This document shows, piece by piece, positions 45,212-56,208 of a stretch of DNA of 64,000 nt (position 1 is the stretch's first letter; the number at the start of each line of letters is the position of its first letter). Under the pieces are notes generated by a model. The model was not told the DNA's origin. It saw only the letters and a list, made by a program, of their open reading frames with translations, and ran no database searches. This stretch comes from Haliclona indistincta (lineage: Eukaryota > Porifera > Demospongiae > Haplosclerida > Chalinidae): the NCBI GenBank assembly GCA_964017065.1, contig OZ024788.1, positions 11,372,792-11,436,791 of the forward strand, written 5' to 3'. Position numbers and translations under genes: made by a program.

Positions 45212-48200
45212 TCCTCCCTCCCTCCCTCTCTCTCCTCCCTCCCTCTCTCTTCCTCTCACCCTCTCTTTCTCCCCCCCTCTCTCTCTCCCTCCTTACCTCT
45301 CTCTCCCTCCCTTCTCCTTCCTCCTCTTCCTCCCTCCCTCCCTCCCTCCCTCCCTCCCAGCCTTCCATAAACAACAGGAATAGTAAATTTAAATATTCTA
45401 TACCTTTTCCAGTACAACAGGTTGAGAGAGTGAAGGAGAGAGAAACAATGAAACACGACATTTCAATAGCTTGCAAAGAAATCTTCAGAAAGAGTAGGTG
45501 CAAGTAAATAGCTCCATGTACATTAATCTATCTCCAACTCTGTTGTTTTTAGCCTTTTGCATGTACTATAATAATTGTATGTATTGGTATTATTAATTTT
45601 TAAGTGTATGTTTGTTATTCTTGCCCATGTCTAGTTTTGGTCAATACTTATCTTGTTCCCAGGTATCAACTGGAGGACTGGAGCGGATCTATACTGACCT
45701 CACTGAGACCAGTATCAACCACCAGCCATACCACTAGTGGCAGACCACTGCTCACTGAGGGACTACTCATCAAGGTTCATGATCACTCACTCACTCTCTC
45801 ACTCACTACTCAACTACTCACTCACCCACCCACCCACTCACTCGCTCACACACTCACCCACCCACCCACTCACCCACTCACTCACTCACTACTCACTCAC
45901 CCACCCACCCACCCACTCACTCGCTCACACACTCACCCACTCACTCACCCACTCACTCACCCCACTCACTTGCTCACTGCCTGTAGGTTGATGGTGGTAT
46001 TGAAGATGGCGTCCATACTGTTGGTAGACATGATGTATTGGTAGCAGGAGGAAGGTGAGGAGAGAGAGATGATGCATGTACATATGGATAATACTAGATA
46101 GTTGGTAGCAAATTCGCAATGGGTGTGTCTCACTAAGTTCAGTCACACCTCTTTGTCAACTTGTCAATGCACAGCTTATAAAATCACACCGGTCCTGATA
46201 AAATTGACCATAGTATCTAGATGCATTTAGACAACAAGCATGGATGCCTTGATGCTCTCTATATTTGAATTTGTCAATTTGTTGACTGAGTTACTAGTGA
46301 TGATAGATTGATGCTGCTTTTCTTCTTCTCAGTCACAAGAAGAGAAAAGCAAAGAAGAAGCACGTCTTTCCTCAGGTAAGAAAGAGAGGTAACGTGTGTG
46401 AGACAAGGAGAGAAGAGAGAGAGGGGAAAGAAAAAGAAAAAAGAGGAAAAGAAAGAGAGGGAGAGAGAGTAACTAGGATGTGTTCTTATTTATTGTTTTG
46501 TCCTCACTAGATATCAATCGAATCGGAGTCTCCTATATCGAATCTCTTGTCGCCAGCTGACAGAACATTTAGAGAGAGTTTCAGAGATATTGAGGTTTGT
46601 CTCGTGCAGATGTGTGTTTGACTTTGTGGGTGTGTGCATTGGGGGAGAACTCTTTGATATAACAAAATTTGAAGCACTTTCTATGTACTTCTGCATGCTG
46701 TAGTAACTGCTGTACCGTGTCTTTTTTTATAAAAATCTTGAGGAGAGCAACTGTCTCTCAGTAGTGTCATCCAATGCAGGATCGCTTCATCCAAGCAGTG
46801 GCTCTGTGGCTTAGTTGGTTAAAGCGCCTGTCTAGTAAACAGGAGATCGCTGGTTCGAATCCGGTCAGGGCCTGAGTTTTTTTACACTATTTTATTGCAA
46901 TCATCAGAAATGGCTGTTAGCTCAAGTGCCCAATATTTGTACATGTTCTTGGTAATCAGTTCGCTTACAATGCATGTTTGTGTGAGAAATCTTTCTAATA
47001 GCAATGTTCGCTGGATTTGGAGTAAAAAATGTATTTCAGGCCCTGGCCGGATTTGAACCAGCGATCTCTTGTTTACTAGACAAGCGCTTTAACCAACTAA
47101 GCCACAGAGCCACTGATGTGTGACTAGGTCTACGATGCCTGATACCGCTGTTGGTTAATGGCAGGTTTACGTTTCCCTTGGGTTGAATAATTATTGTGAG
47201 AGAGCCTGTCTTTGTGCATGCTTGTGTGTGTGTGAATTTATTCATTCTTTCTCTTTGTAGAAACAAGAGCTCAGTTCACCTGATGGTCCGTTCACATTCA
47301 AGAGAAAGCTTCATGTTCGATACCACACTGTGAGTCAATGGACATCACTTCTTTCCGTTAGCTCACTCACTCACTCATTCACTCACTCACCCACTCACTC
47401 ACTCACTCACCCACCTCACTCATTCACTCATCCACTCATTCACTCACCCACTCACTCACCCACCCACTCACTCACTCATTCACTTTATGCAACTTGCTCT
47501 TAATCACGAGGTTTATTTTGTTTTTCTTGTTAGCCTCTTGGGTCACTAGGGGAGTGGCAAGGTGTTGATCACACGTCTGATAACAACATATTGTCTGTTC
47601 TACCGAAGAAGTATCGATTCTACACCACATCACTACTCAATGGACGCTGCATAGGAAGAGCAAGAAGAAGAGTAGCACGTGGAGGAAGGTAGGAGAGAGG
47701 AGGAGTATGGCTGTATTATGTATGTGTAAATGTGGAATAAGACAGAAGTAATTTGTAGTCGCAAGATTTCTTCTATCATTTTTCTGCTACAGTATATTCT
47801 CTAAAACCAAATATTTTGTTCTAGCAACATTTAGTTGAGTTTAGATTACAGCTTTAGTTCACGGTACACTTTGTGTGTTCATGTTATACAAATAATTATG
47901 TAGATACATGTACATGTGTGTACAAGAACTTTAGTATTGTGCAGTATAGCCGACATGCATTGCGTGTACTGCTTGAATTTAGTAATCCATGTGTACATGT
48001 ATCTGGTCAGCCTTGATTATCTGAAGATTTGAGCTATGAATATAGTTACAAGATCATGAATCTCGTTATAATGAATATCATAATTAAGATTTGATTTAGT
48101 ATTCAGATTTGAATTTGTTTTTTTTGTAGAACGATATGGGACCGAGTGAATGATGGTGATGACTTGTTGCTGGATGAGATAGAGAGAGAGGAGGAAGAAG

Positions 48201-48706
48201 AGGTGATGGATGAGGAGAGGAAAGGAGGGGAAGAGGACGGTGAACAACAAGGAGACACACCTCTGAGAAACAGCACCAAGAGAGACGATGATAATAATAG
48301 ACAACTACCAGTACGAAGGTGAGAGAGAGAGAGAGAGGGAGGGAGGGAGGGAGAGGGAGAGGGAGAGAGAGAGAGAGGGAGAGAGAGATATAGAGTGCAT
48401 GTGTAGCTTGACCTACTTCAAAGCATGTACCATGCACCCATATGTGTTATTTTGCTTTTACTTTGTATGTACATGTATGATCATGTAATGGATGTGTTTG
48501 TATGGGGTCATCATAGTTATTTTGCCAGCAGGACCATTATGTACATCCATGCATTAGGGTTTGTGTAAGCAGTACGTGTTTATCAACCTACTGCAATGTA
48601 CATGTGGCTAGATTCATTCTACGATATATTGTACACATTTGTTGGGTTCATTATTCATTTTAATAGTTTCTTTTCTCTCTACCCTTCCTCCTCTCTCTCT
48701 CCCTCT

Positions 48707-48737
<31 letters not shown>

Positions 48738-50326
48738 CCTCTCTCCCTCCCTCTCTCCCTCTCTCCCTCCCTCTCTCCCTCCCTCCCTCTCTCCCTCCCT
48801 CTCTCCCCAGCCTTCATTTTTACCCCCAAACTCCACCTCCTTGCTCTCATTTCGTTCACACCTTCCTCCCCTTTGTCGATCCCTCTACCTACTCCTGTCC
48901 TGACCTCACTACTGCTTACGGACAATTCGGAGGAACGATGGTCTCGGATGGTGAAGACCAAGTTGAGGCCTTATCTTTTTCTTCTCTTCCAACCTCTCAG
49001 TTTGTGCTTAGACCGTTCTCGTCTGAAATGGACGTTGAGTCCCTTGACGGACAATCCGAGGAAGCAATGGAGACAGCACCTCCACGTATGTCCTCTCTTC
49101 GGCCTGATTCCGAGGAGGACAGACCGGTGCCTGTTCCACCCACTACCAGGATTGAGAACCAGGACTCACTTCGGAACCAGTCTCCTTCAACAGATCAACC
49201 GGAGACCGGCACTAGTACTGCAACAGTTAACCCTTCTCTCCCTCCCTCTCAACTCACCTCGATCCAAGGAGGTCTACCCGTCCAAATACATGTTGAAAAC
49301 ATCAAGTTTTTGCCCAAGAAAGACTCACAGCAACCAACCACCCCCTCAGCCAGTAAGGGACAGCAAAGGACTACACAGCCTGCTCCAAGTCAAGCTGGGC
49401 CTTCAACCGCAGCTAGTTCGTCTGTTACCGCTAGCTTGAAGGACCCTAGACCAGTCACAGGTAGTTCATCGAATCAGTTACCCGTCTGTCAAGAGGCTAA
49501 CACGTCTTGGTTTGCTGAAGAGCCCTCTTCCACGGTCGGATCTCTCAACAATCTCTCAAGTGTAGCTAAGCGTTACTCCAGATCACACCGCAGACCCGCA
49601 ATGAAAGTGAACATGTCAAAACTTATACTTGCTAGTCATTTTAAGGACCTCGGCCTTTCTTTGGAGAAAAAGAAAGAAGAAAATAGCGATTCTGGCTCGA
49701 CTGGTGCAACCTCTGCATCCACCACGCCAGCTTTACCTACAGCTTCTCGCCTCACTACAGATGCACTCCCTCTCACACCCACAGACACTCTCACTTCTCG
49801 CACTCCCTCAGTAGCGGCACTCTCGGCGAATGTGTTCCCTGCAGGCGGTCTAGCGACTGCCGGCAGCGTGCAAGCCGTGAGAGAGAAACGAGGCTTCCCC
49901 ACCTTCGCTGGAAACCATCAGAAGAGCTCTCCCAACGGTGTTCACGACGGGAGAAAACTGACGATGGAACAGGAACTGAAGCAAGCACTTAACTCAGGGT
50001 ACGCACATATGCTTCACCTCATCAATACACTCTCACCCACTTACTCATTCATCAACCACATGTAATGTGTTGTGCGTGCACATGAATTATACACTCACTC
50101 AACTGCTTTGTTCTCATTGCTCATTTGTTCACAACTTGCCCACTCACCACAGGCATCCACTTAAATGTACCAATAATACGCTTGCACATTTTAAAATCAA
50201 TTCACTTTCATCCTTCCCTTATTTACTCACCCATTCACTCGACCACCCACTCTCTCACTCACTCTCTTCTCTTCTCTCTCTCTATCTCTCTTTTTTCTCT
50301 CTCTCTCTCTCTCTCTCTCCCTCCCT

Positions 50327-50393
<67 letters not shown>

Positions 50394-50550
50394 ATCCACT
50401 TACTAATTCATTCACCCTCTCACTCATTCATTACTTTATTCTATTCTTGTCTTCTCTTTCCTCAGAGTGTCTGTTGTTAATCATAGCGGTCTAGTTGAAG
50501 GAGCTACAAACTCCTTAGTACAGCTACCAACACCTTCAGAAGTCACCTAG
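44615..50550 (+). CDS. EPC1: Enhancer of polycomb homologue, N-terminal exons not found
   Basis: Thirteen exons: 44615-44710, 44891-44998, 45062-45130, 45421-45494, 45663-45774, 45987-46054, 46333-46375, 46511-46594, 47261-47329, 47534-47688, 48130-48318, 48811-49998 and 50466-50550. The EPcA domain is diagnostic: LVLAVYDYWLAKRLRL, RPLIPMVKHERRDG, RKRTEKMQTRKNRKNDEQAY. Further on come SSPDGPFTFKRK and NGRCIGRARRRVARGGR, as in vertebrate EPC. The protein is a subunit of the nuclear NuA4/TIP60 histone acetyltransferase complex. The large exon 12 is Ser/Thr/Pro-rich and ends with HDGRKLTMEQELKQALNSG. About 200 N-terminal residues of the family are missing upstream of 44615. At 45130 and 45494 the exon ends each seem one G short of a clean in-frame donor. 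Confidence 0.9.
45136..45360. repeat. CT-rich microsatellite in an EPC intron
   Basis: (CT)n, (CCCT)n and mixtures. Ser/Leu/Pro ORFs over it are artefacts. Confidence 0.95.
45780..45975. repeat. (ACTC)n/(CACC)n microsatellite in an EPC intron
   Basis: Imperfect tetranucleotide repeats. Similar tracts occur at 47358-47488 and 50220-50260 in other EPC introns. Confidence 0.9.
46800..46872 (+). tRNA. trnT-AGT: tRNA-Thr (AGT)
   Basis: 73 bases with a complete cloverleaf: acceptor GGCTCTG/CAGGGCC (one G-T pair), anticodon stem CCTGT/ACAGG with loop CTAGTAA (anticodon AGT, threonine), and T loop GGTTCGAATCC. A T7 run (gagtttttttac) just downstream serves as Pol III terminator. It has no intron. 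It lies on the sense strand of an EPC intron. Confidence 0.95.
47039..47111 (-). tRNA. trnT-AGT: tRNA-Thr (AGT), convergent second copy
   Basis: The sequence is nearly identical to the plus-strand copy 166 bases upstream, with compensated differences in the anticodon stem (CTTGT/ACAAG). The T loop is GGTTCAAATCC. Acceptor pairing is intact and a T6 run follows the 3' end. The two genes face each other within the same intron. Confidence 0.94.
48319..48392. repeat. (GA)n-rich tract in an EPC intron
   Basis: A purine-rich simple repeat starting immediately at the GTGAGA donor of exon 11. Confidence 0.9.
48672..48806. repeat. CT-rich tract forming the long polypyrimidine region before EPC exon 12
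   Basis: (CT)n/(CCCT)n ending at the CCCCAG acceptor (48810). The ATG-started ORF from 48596 through this tract is not the protein start, because the frame is entered by splicing at 48811. Confidence 0.9.
50265..50392. repeat. (CT)n microsatellite in the last EPC intron
   Basis: A long CT tract with short CCCT segments. Confidence 0.95.
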
Positions 50551-51027
50551 GATCCTGCCTCCTCTCTCTCTATCTCCTCTTCTCTCTTCCTTCCCTCTCT
50601 TCTTCCCTCTCATGGACGTCTCTCTCTCCTCTCATCTCGATCGCACTCTCTATGCAAGCTTACTTATCGAACATAATGTTAATTATGAATGTGCACACGT
50701 GTGTGCACATGTGTATGTGTGTGTAGTATTACTATTCGAAAACTCACTAAAACCACTTCAACTGAAGGGAGATGAGAGCCATTTGCATGCATTGTTAGTC
50801 ACTACTTGCCTTGTAGGCCGTCGTCTAACTCTTTAGCATTAGTGCAAGGAAAGGTCTGGCTCGCTCAGGCTCACATATGGGCGTGTGCTCTTAGTAAAAA
50901 GGGCGTGTCCTCAACAGCTGTGTCTTTTTCGTTTCAACCACAACTTGAGGACACACTTCGAGAGGTAAGCTTCCTCAGTTCTGTAGCGACGTTAGATCTC
51001 TCACTTTTTCTCGTTAGGAAAGACGCG

Positions 51028-51276
51028 ATGAACGTTGCACACGAGGTCGAGCTGTTGGTCCAAGAGATAAAGCGCCTGGGACAGCAGAACTCTGATGGAC
51101 AATACGTGGTTAAGTTTGGCGTGCTGTTCTCTGACGATCGCTGCGCTAACCTGTTCGAGGCATTGGTGGGAACCCTTCGCGCGGCAAAGAGAAAGAAGAT
51201 CGTGAAGTACGACAAGGAACTCTTGCTCCAGGGCGTGGACGACAATACTGATATAGTCTTGCTGAAAGAGGATTGA
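51028..51276 (+). CDS. ABRACL: Costars family protein ABRACL
   Basis: 82 residues, the usual family length: MNVAHEVELLVQEIKRLGQQ, VKFGVLFSDDRCANLFEALV, GTLRAAKRKKIVKYDKELLL, QGVDDNTDIVLLKED. The family is a small winged-helix-like actin-linked protein of the cytosol related to the C-terminus of ABRA/STARS. The start at 51028 is chosen because all relatives begin MNV. The coding exon follows a CTCGTTAG acceptor 12 bases upstream, giving a spliced 5' untranslated region with a likely donor GTAAGC at about 50967. The upstream in-frame extension through that intron is not coding. It lies on the same strand as EPC, about 480 bases after its stop. Confidence 0.95.
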   Translation: MNVAHEVELLVQEIKRLGQQNSDGQYVVKFGVLFSDDRCANLFEALVGTLRAAKRKKIVKYDKELLLQGVDDNTDIVLLKED

Positions 51277-51487
51277 TAGTCTAGGAACAAGTGTGTGGTC
51301 ATATTGTAGTCTATTTTATTTTTTTTGTGATGATAGTATATGTATAGAAGCTTGATCTGGTTTTGACTATTCTCATTGGTTTATTAGAGAAAATTTACGT
51401 AGTCAGTACTCTCCCAGAAGAGCTGATATACCTTTTGATCCCGAAAAGTGCGGTTTCAGCACCTTTGACTGTGGTGGTGTCTACATG

Positions 51488-51593
51488 CAAGTGAACAGTC
51501 TCAAGGTACGCTGCCAGCACCACGAGGTAGGCTGCCAGTGGGTGGGAGAGCTGAGGTACCTACAGGAACACCTTGATCCTGTGATAACGGTTT
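51488..51593 (+). pseudogene. Fragment of a TRAF-like zinc-finger coding region
   Basis: A stretch of about 100 bases (gtgaacagtctcaaggtacg to cttgatcctgtgat) is almost base-for-base identical to the TRAF-type zinc-finger region of both TRAF-like genes in this window. It encodes VRCQHHEVGCQWVGELRYLQ. It has no RING, no MATH domain and no clear continuation. Confidence 0.8.
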
Positions 51594-51874
51594 CGTTCAA
51601 CTCCGTGTTTATAGCGTGCACCTGCATAATTATTGACCAACCACCTGCATGAGCAGTACTTACAAGTCATCAATGGTTTACTCAACAATCTTTTGTCTTG
51701 CACAAAGCTAATTCACAAATAACTGCATGTACTTGTAAACTAATATAGTATACCTGCGACCTAAAGTATGAAAATGAACACTTTCATTTAAATGAAAGTC
51801 TGCTGGAATAGTTCTCTCACACTGTATCAGCATAAGTGCCAACCTAAGTCGTTAATAAGAAAAGAAACAAGTAA
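51594..51874. other. Short gene-free stretch
   Basis: No coding or repeat feature is seen between the TRAF-like fragment and the palindromic MITE. Confidence 0.4.
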
Positions 51875-52141
51875 TAAAAACATTTTAACCAAAATGCAAG
51901 AGATTTAGGGTTGGTACATTTATCGAAAAAGTATGGAAACAAGATTTAGAGGATTGTAACAATAGCAGTGTAATGCTACCTCCCTAAATTTACTGCTTTC
52001 GATAGTTGTGGTTAATTTAATAGGGAGGTAGCATTACACTGCTTTGTTACAATCCTTTTCATTTCAAAATCTTGTTTCCATACTTTTTCGATGAATGTAC
52101 CAACCCTAATAAATCTCTTGCATTTTGGTTAAAATGTTTTT
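51875..52141. mobile_element. Palindromic MITE (about 267 bp)
   Basis: Left arm taaaaacattttaaccaaaa .. gggaggtagcattacactg and right arm complementary over about 110 bases each with small mismatches. There is no ORF. Confidence 0.8.
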
Positions 52142-52253
52142 TTAAACAAATTATTTTTGTGATTCTTTGCACTGCTAGAAATCTATAGATCACACAAAAC
52201 GAAAACAGTAAGTTCAGTAGCTAAAAATTAATTATTTCCTAAAGTGTGTGTCT

Positions 52254-54041
52254 CTAGTTGGTTTGCATGTTCACTCTGAATCGTAAACAGTCGTCCAACC
52301 AGTACAGTGCAGATCCGTCTTTCAATCTTCCTATTTCTGCTAGTTGCGTGCGGAGGACTATAGATGAGACTGAAAAGCATTTGAAGTTTTCCAGTGATTT
52401 ATATTTGCACGAACTATGATTAGGTTTAGTAAAATCATCACTGGCAGTAATCGATATTCTCGTCTTAAGATGAAAATCGTCCTTCATCCAGTTAAGCAAC
52501 TCAATATCAAAATTGCCAATGAATGGCCATTCTAGCTGGTCATCGTACTCTCCCGGAGTGAGGCAGAGATATACTGAAATGTATCTATCTTTCCCAATAC
52601 AATTGTTGGACCGCACATCAAGATAAAACTTGTAGCCGTGATGGTGAGTATAGAACGGAGTACTGTAGTATATGTTTTTAAATTCATAGCGTTTAGTGAA
52701 GTCAGTCAATGTAAACTCGTACAGAGACTGGTAGCCATTGTGGGGATTCTGCCAGGATGGTGTCTTGTTGAGGAGAGCAGTAGAGTAGAGTATCACCTTG
52801 CTCACTCTCAGTCGCACACAGTCATTCTGAAGGTATTCAGTGTTAGTGGTACTGTTGTAGGAGAGAGACGAGTGACAAAAAGAAGGGAAAATCAGTGATG
52901 ACGCAATATATTCTTTTCGGCCGACTTGATTGCTGTGACCACAGATGTATACCTTTATCCCTTGGTGCCCATTGTCTTGCCTCCAGTTAAGCAACTCCAC
53001 TTCAATGTCAGCTTCAAAAGGCCAGCTCAGACGCTCAAATCCTCCATCCAAGATATGGACTGCTACTGAAACATACCTACCTTTGCTTGTATAATATATT
53101 CTATTTGGATACACAGTTAGACAAAGCTTGTATCCTTGTGGGTGTGAGTAGAAGGGAGGACTCACCCACTCAGTGTTACATTCCATCTTGTCAGTAAATT
53201 CAGTGATAACAAACTCTACTGGTGGTAAGTTGATAAGATAGTTCGGAACAGCAGCTGGTTTTCGTCTTAGTCGTAGAGAACTAAAAAACTTGGATAAACG
53301 TGAGCACCAGTTCGTAGTAGTAGCAGCCGGAATGGTAGGTGGTTCCTGCACCATGTGGAGGTGTTGACTTGGATCGTGCACATGTTCCTCCATCTCTCTC
53401 CTGGGCAGCTGGATAGTGCACCCTGCACTGGTGAAGGGACACTGGATCACTTGGAGGGGACACTGCTCCTCAAGATGACATGCGAGCTTTTGTCTTTTTA
53501 GGTTCACAGCAACTGAGCATCGATTTGGGCATTCCACGGGGAACTGTTCACACACTGGGTAATGCTGCTCATTGACGATATCGAACTTGTTGCAGTAGCT
53601 GCGACAATGCTCACATACATAAAAACGCTTTCTGCAGTTAATCAGTATGTGATCCTTCATTGCAGAGTTATGGATTCGTTCACCACAGCCGAATGGACAG
53701 GCGAGGAGATCAAAGCCACATTTCCTCATCACAGGATCGAGGTGTTCCTGTAGGTATCTCAGTTCTCCCACCCACTGGCAGCCTACCTCGTGGTGCTGGC
53801 AGCGTACCTTGAGACTGTTCACTTGTCGCTGGAAGTGCTTGTTCAAACGCACGCGAGCGAGAACTTGGCGTTCGCGACACATGGGACAGTCTGGTAAGCC
53901 TCTCGTGAGAAGACGTGAGCAGCACATGTAGCAGAAATGGTGACCACAGTCTGTCAGGTAGGGCTCTGTGAGGGGATCAGCGCAGACGGGACAGAGATAA
54001 TCAGGTAGTGGCTCGCAAAGGAACTCTATTCTCTTCTCCAT
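52254..54041 (-). CDS. TRAF-like RING protein with two MATH domains (copy 1)
   Basis: An intronless reading frame of 595 residues from MEKRIEFLCE. An upstream in-frame ATG at 54089 would add 16 residues, but the paralogue starts at the equivalent of 54041. RING C3HC4: C17, C20, C32, H34, C37, C40, C52 and C55 (LCPVCADPLTEPYLTDCGHH). TRAF-type zinc fingers follow at about 75-235 (VRCQHHEVGCQWVGE; LLACPFGCGERI; QCPFTSAGCTIQLPRREMEE). Two tandem MATH/TRAF-C-like domains lie at about 269-430 (EFVITEFTDKMECNTEW) and 441-595 (YEFTLTDFTKRYEFKN). Relatives are cytosolic adaptor E3 ligases below TNF- or Toll-type receptors. The two MATH domains and lack of an obvious coiled coil differ from standard TRAFs. 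Confidence 0.9.
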   Translation of the reverse strand: MEKRIEFLCEPLPDYLCPVCADPLTEPYLTDCGHHFCYMCCSRLLTRGLPDCPMCRERQVLARVRLNKHFQRQVNSLKVRCQHHEVGCQWVGELRYLQEHLDPVMRKCGFDLLACPFGCGERIHNSAMKDHILINCRKRFYVCEHCRSYCNKFDIVNEQHYPVCEQFPVECPNRCSVAVNLKRQKLACHLEEQCPLQVIQCPFTSAGCTIQLPRREMEEHVHDPSQHLHMVQEPPTIPAATTTNWCSRLSKFFSSLRLRRKPAAVPNYLINLPPVEFVITEFTDKMECNTEWVSPPFYSHPQGYKLCLTVYPNRIYYTSKGRYVSVAVHILDGGFERLSWPFEADIEVELLNWRQDNGHQGIKVYICGHSNQVGRKEYIASSLIFPSFCHSSLSYNSTTNTEYLQNDCVRLRVSKVILYSTALLNKTPSWQNPHNGYQSLYEFTLTDFTKRYEFKNIYYSTPFYTHHHGYKFYLDVRSNNCIGKDRYISVYLCLTPGEYDDQLEWPFIGNFDIELLNWMKDDFHLKTRISITASDDFTKPNHSSCKYKSLENFKCFSVSSIVLRTQLAEIGRLKDGSALYWLDDCLRFRVNMQTN

Positions 54042-54220
54042 TTCCCTTAGGCAAAGTAACGACCAAGGTGCTACAAAAGGTGTAAGCATGCACAGATCGT
54101 ATATGGTAGTGCAAGTTGTTTATCACATAACGGTGCACATTCCTTTTTAGAAGTGCGATTTATAGGTCTAAAGGCTTCTAGTGTTATATATAAAAAATAC
54201 GGCAAATTTTTCAGTCAAGA

Positions 54221-55226
54221 AATAAAAAAGATTTCTCACGAAATCAAAAGGATGTAGGGATAAAGAAATCTGCTACTGGTCCACAATGTAAACCATTGGT
54301 ACATGTACATGTATCAAGTGATATTTTGGTTAACAATTTTAACTTATCAACAGAAGTCTTCCACATCATTCCTCGCTGAGTACGTGTAACACCACTAGAG
54401 CTGTCTGCATGAGTCTGACCAACACATACATGTAATTCACATGATAATTTGGTTAACATACCAACGGAAGTCTTCAGAAGTCCTCTTTGACTTCTGTTCG
54501 TATGTTGAGCCAAAATATCCCTGATACATGTACTTGTAAACACATGCAGATTCAGACCCAAAACTATACAAGACCACGTTAGTAAAAGCCGGTACATAAT
54601 AGGTACATAATCCTCGAACAAGCATGTTTATTGATTTGTTACATGAAATCTGAACTATTATTCAGCACTTTCAAATCCTCACTCTTTTAAAATTATGATC
54701 CTCTCACTAAAATTTTGACATAAAAATAAACATAAAATAGCATAGTCAGCAATTTTCGTTCGAGAAATCGTCATGCCTTACAGGAAGGAGGACGCTTTGC
54801 AGCTTGTCCGCGCGGTTGTGCCTCCTTGTAGAGCTAACTAGTGGGAATTGCATGCAAGTGTTTTTGTTAGCAGCGTCAGCTGTGTTTTAGAAATAAATCG
54901 CTAAGACGGAGTTAAGTCTCTGTATGACGAAGATTGATATTATTCGTCAGCGTCTTCCTTTGTATCATAGGTCTGTCTCTGGGAAAGGCTAGCGCTTATA
55001 ATTATCACTACTTTATCGGGACATGAACAGCTTTTCAAACATAAAGTCGCTTGCTGGAAAGTCTGCTTTTTTCTCGGCATACTGATTGCCGATTATTGAT
55101 ACCGGACTAAGTTTATCAATTACTCTAGTTCCTTGCTGGTTTGCATTGTGGACCAGTAGCAGATTTCTTTATCCCTACATCCTTTTGATTTCGTTAGAAA
55201 TCTTTTTTATTTCTTGTTTGTGTCCT
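54221..55226. mobile_element. Inverted-repeat element (about 1 kb), GATTTC..GAAATC family
   Basis: Terminal inverted repeats of about 85 bases: caagaaataaaaaagatttc and gaaatcaaaaggatgtaggg, with the complement at about 55140-55226. A shorter relative is at 57846-58055. The interior has no recognised ORF. Confidence 0.7.
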
Positions 55227-55539
55227 TTCTTTTTCAGTAAGTTGCAAATTTTTGGAATTCAGCAAGATCATGCATCTCTTTGTTTCCACCATTAGTTTGG
55301 TTTGCTATTGTTGATAATTTCTTTATGTGAGCCTTATTTTAAATTGTAGCTCATAATTACTACAGAAACCATTCATGCATACTGCAGGAGTGCACTGCAC
55401 AGCATAAGAGCCCCGCCCACTCTGGTTAAAAAAATTTGGTCAGTAGGGCTGTGATACTATCTGTCAAGCAGCAGAACGGTGATACTACACGAGCTTGCTC
55501 GGTGAATTGTTCTTCGAAGACTCCAGACGCCCTCCATAC

Positions 55540-56118
55540 TAGTCTGGCAGCCCCGCCCCTTCACATTATTGTGGAAGGGTCTGGCGTCAGCAGTGTCAAC
55601 GAGTTGTTCCAGTCGCAGGGATTTCTGCGATCCAATCAGATTGCAGAAACGCACGGCAGAATCAATTAATTATGAATATTCATAAGCTACGAACGTTCGC
55701 CTAGAAATCACGCAGTATTGGCTGCAGTAAACGCGCTGTACACCTGTTGTGACCATGCAAATGTCATGAACGAGCTACTGAACGTAATGGTTGTAAGTAA
55801 GAATGCTAGACCTGGCCTGTACGCTCGTCTGTGTAACTTACGTTGTGAACATGGTACAGAAAGTGTCTATGCTTTGCTTGCTTCCATTGACGCTTGAATA
55901 AGATGTCATAGTTTAAATTTTAAGCTGACCGAAGGTTGCTTCTTCCGCCGATTTTGTTAGCTAGATCGATAAAGCAAACAGCACACTGACTGCCGCCATT
56001 TTATTACCAATTAACACGTGAAAATATGACGTAATTTAAATTCCACTGGAACAACTCGTTGATACTGCTGACGCCAGACCCTTCCACAATAATGCGAAGG
56101 GGCGGGGCTGCCAGACTA
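55540..56118. mobile_element. MULE-type MITE copy 1 with 9-bp target duplication
   Basis: 579 bases. Inverted repeats of about 75 bases begin TAGTCTGGCAGCCCCGCCCC. Flanked by CCTCCATAC at 55531-55539 and 56119-56127. No ORF is conserved between copies. Confidence 0.88.
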
Positions 56119-56208
56119 CCTCCATACGGCGATACTCTACGTCTAGAATTCGTGTGATTGCATGGTCGCGTGCGTATTGCGTAATGCGTCTAAACACTTA
56201 GCTGACAA

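Noticed and set aside
45126..45503. Glu/Arg-rich minus-strand ORF at 45.1-45.5 kb
   Set aside because: Complement of CT-rich simple repeat inside an EPC intron.
48596..48810. ATG-started N-terminus of the 489-residue ORF at 48.6-50.1 kb
   Set aside because: The part before 48811 is intronic CT repeat; the frame is entered by splicing in the EPC gene.
50806..51027. N-terminal extension of ABRACL (MPCRPSSNSLALVQ...)
   Set aside because: It reads through a likely 5'-UTR intron and precedes the conserved MNV start of the family.
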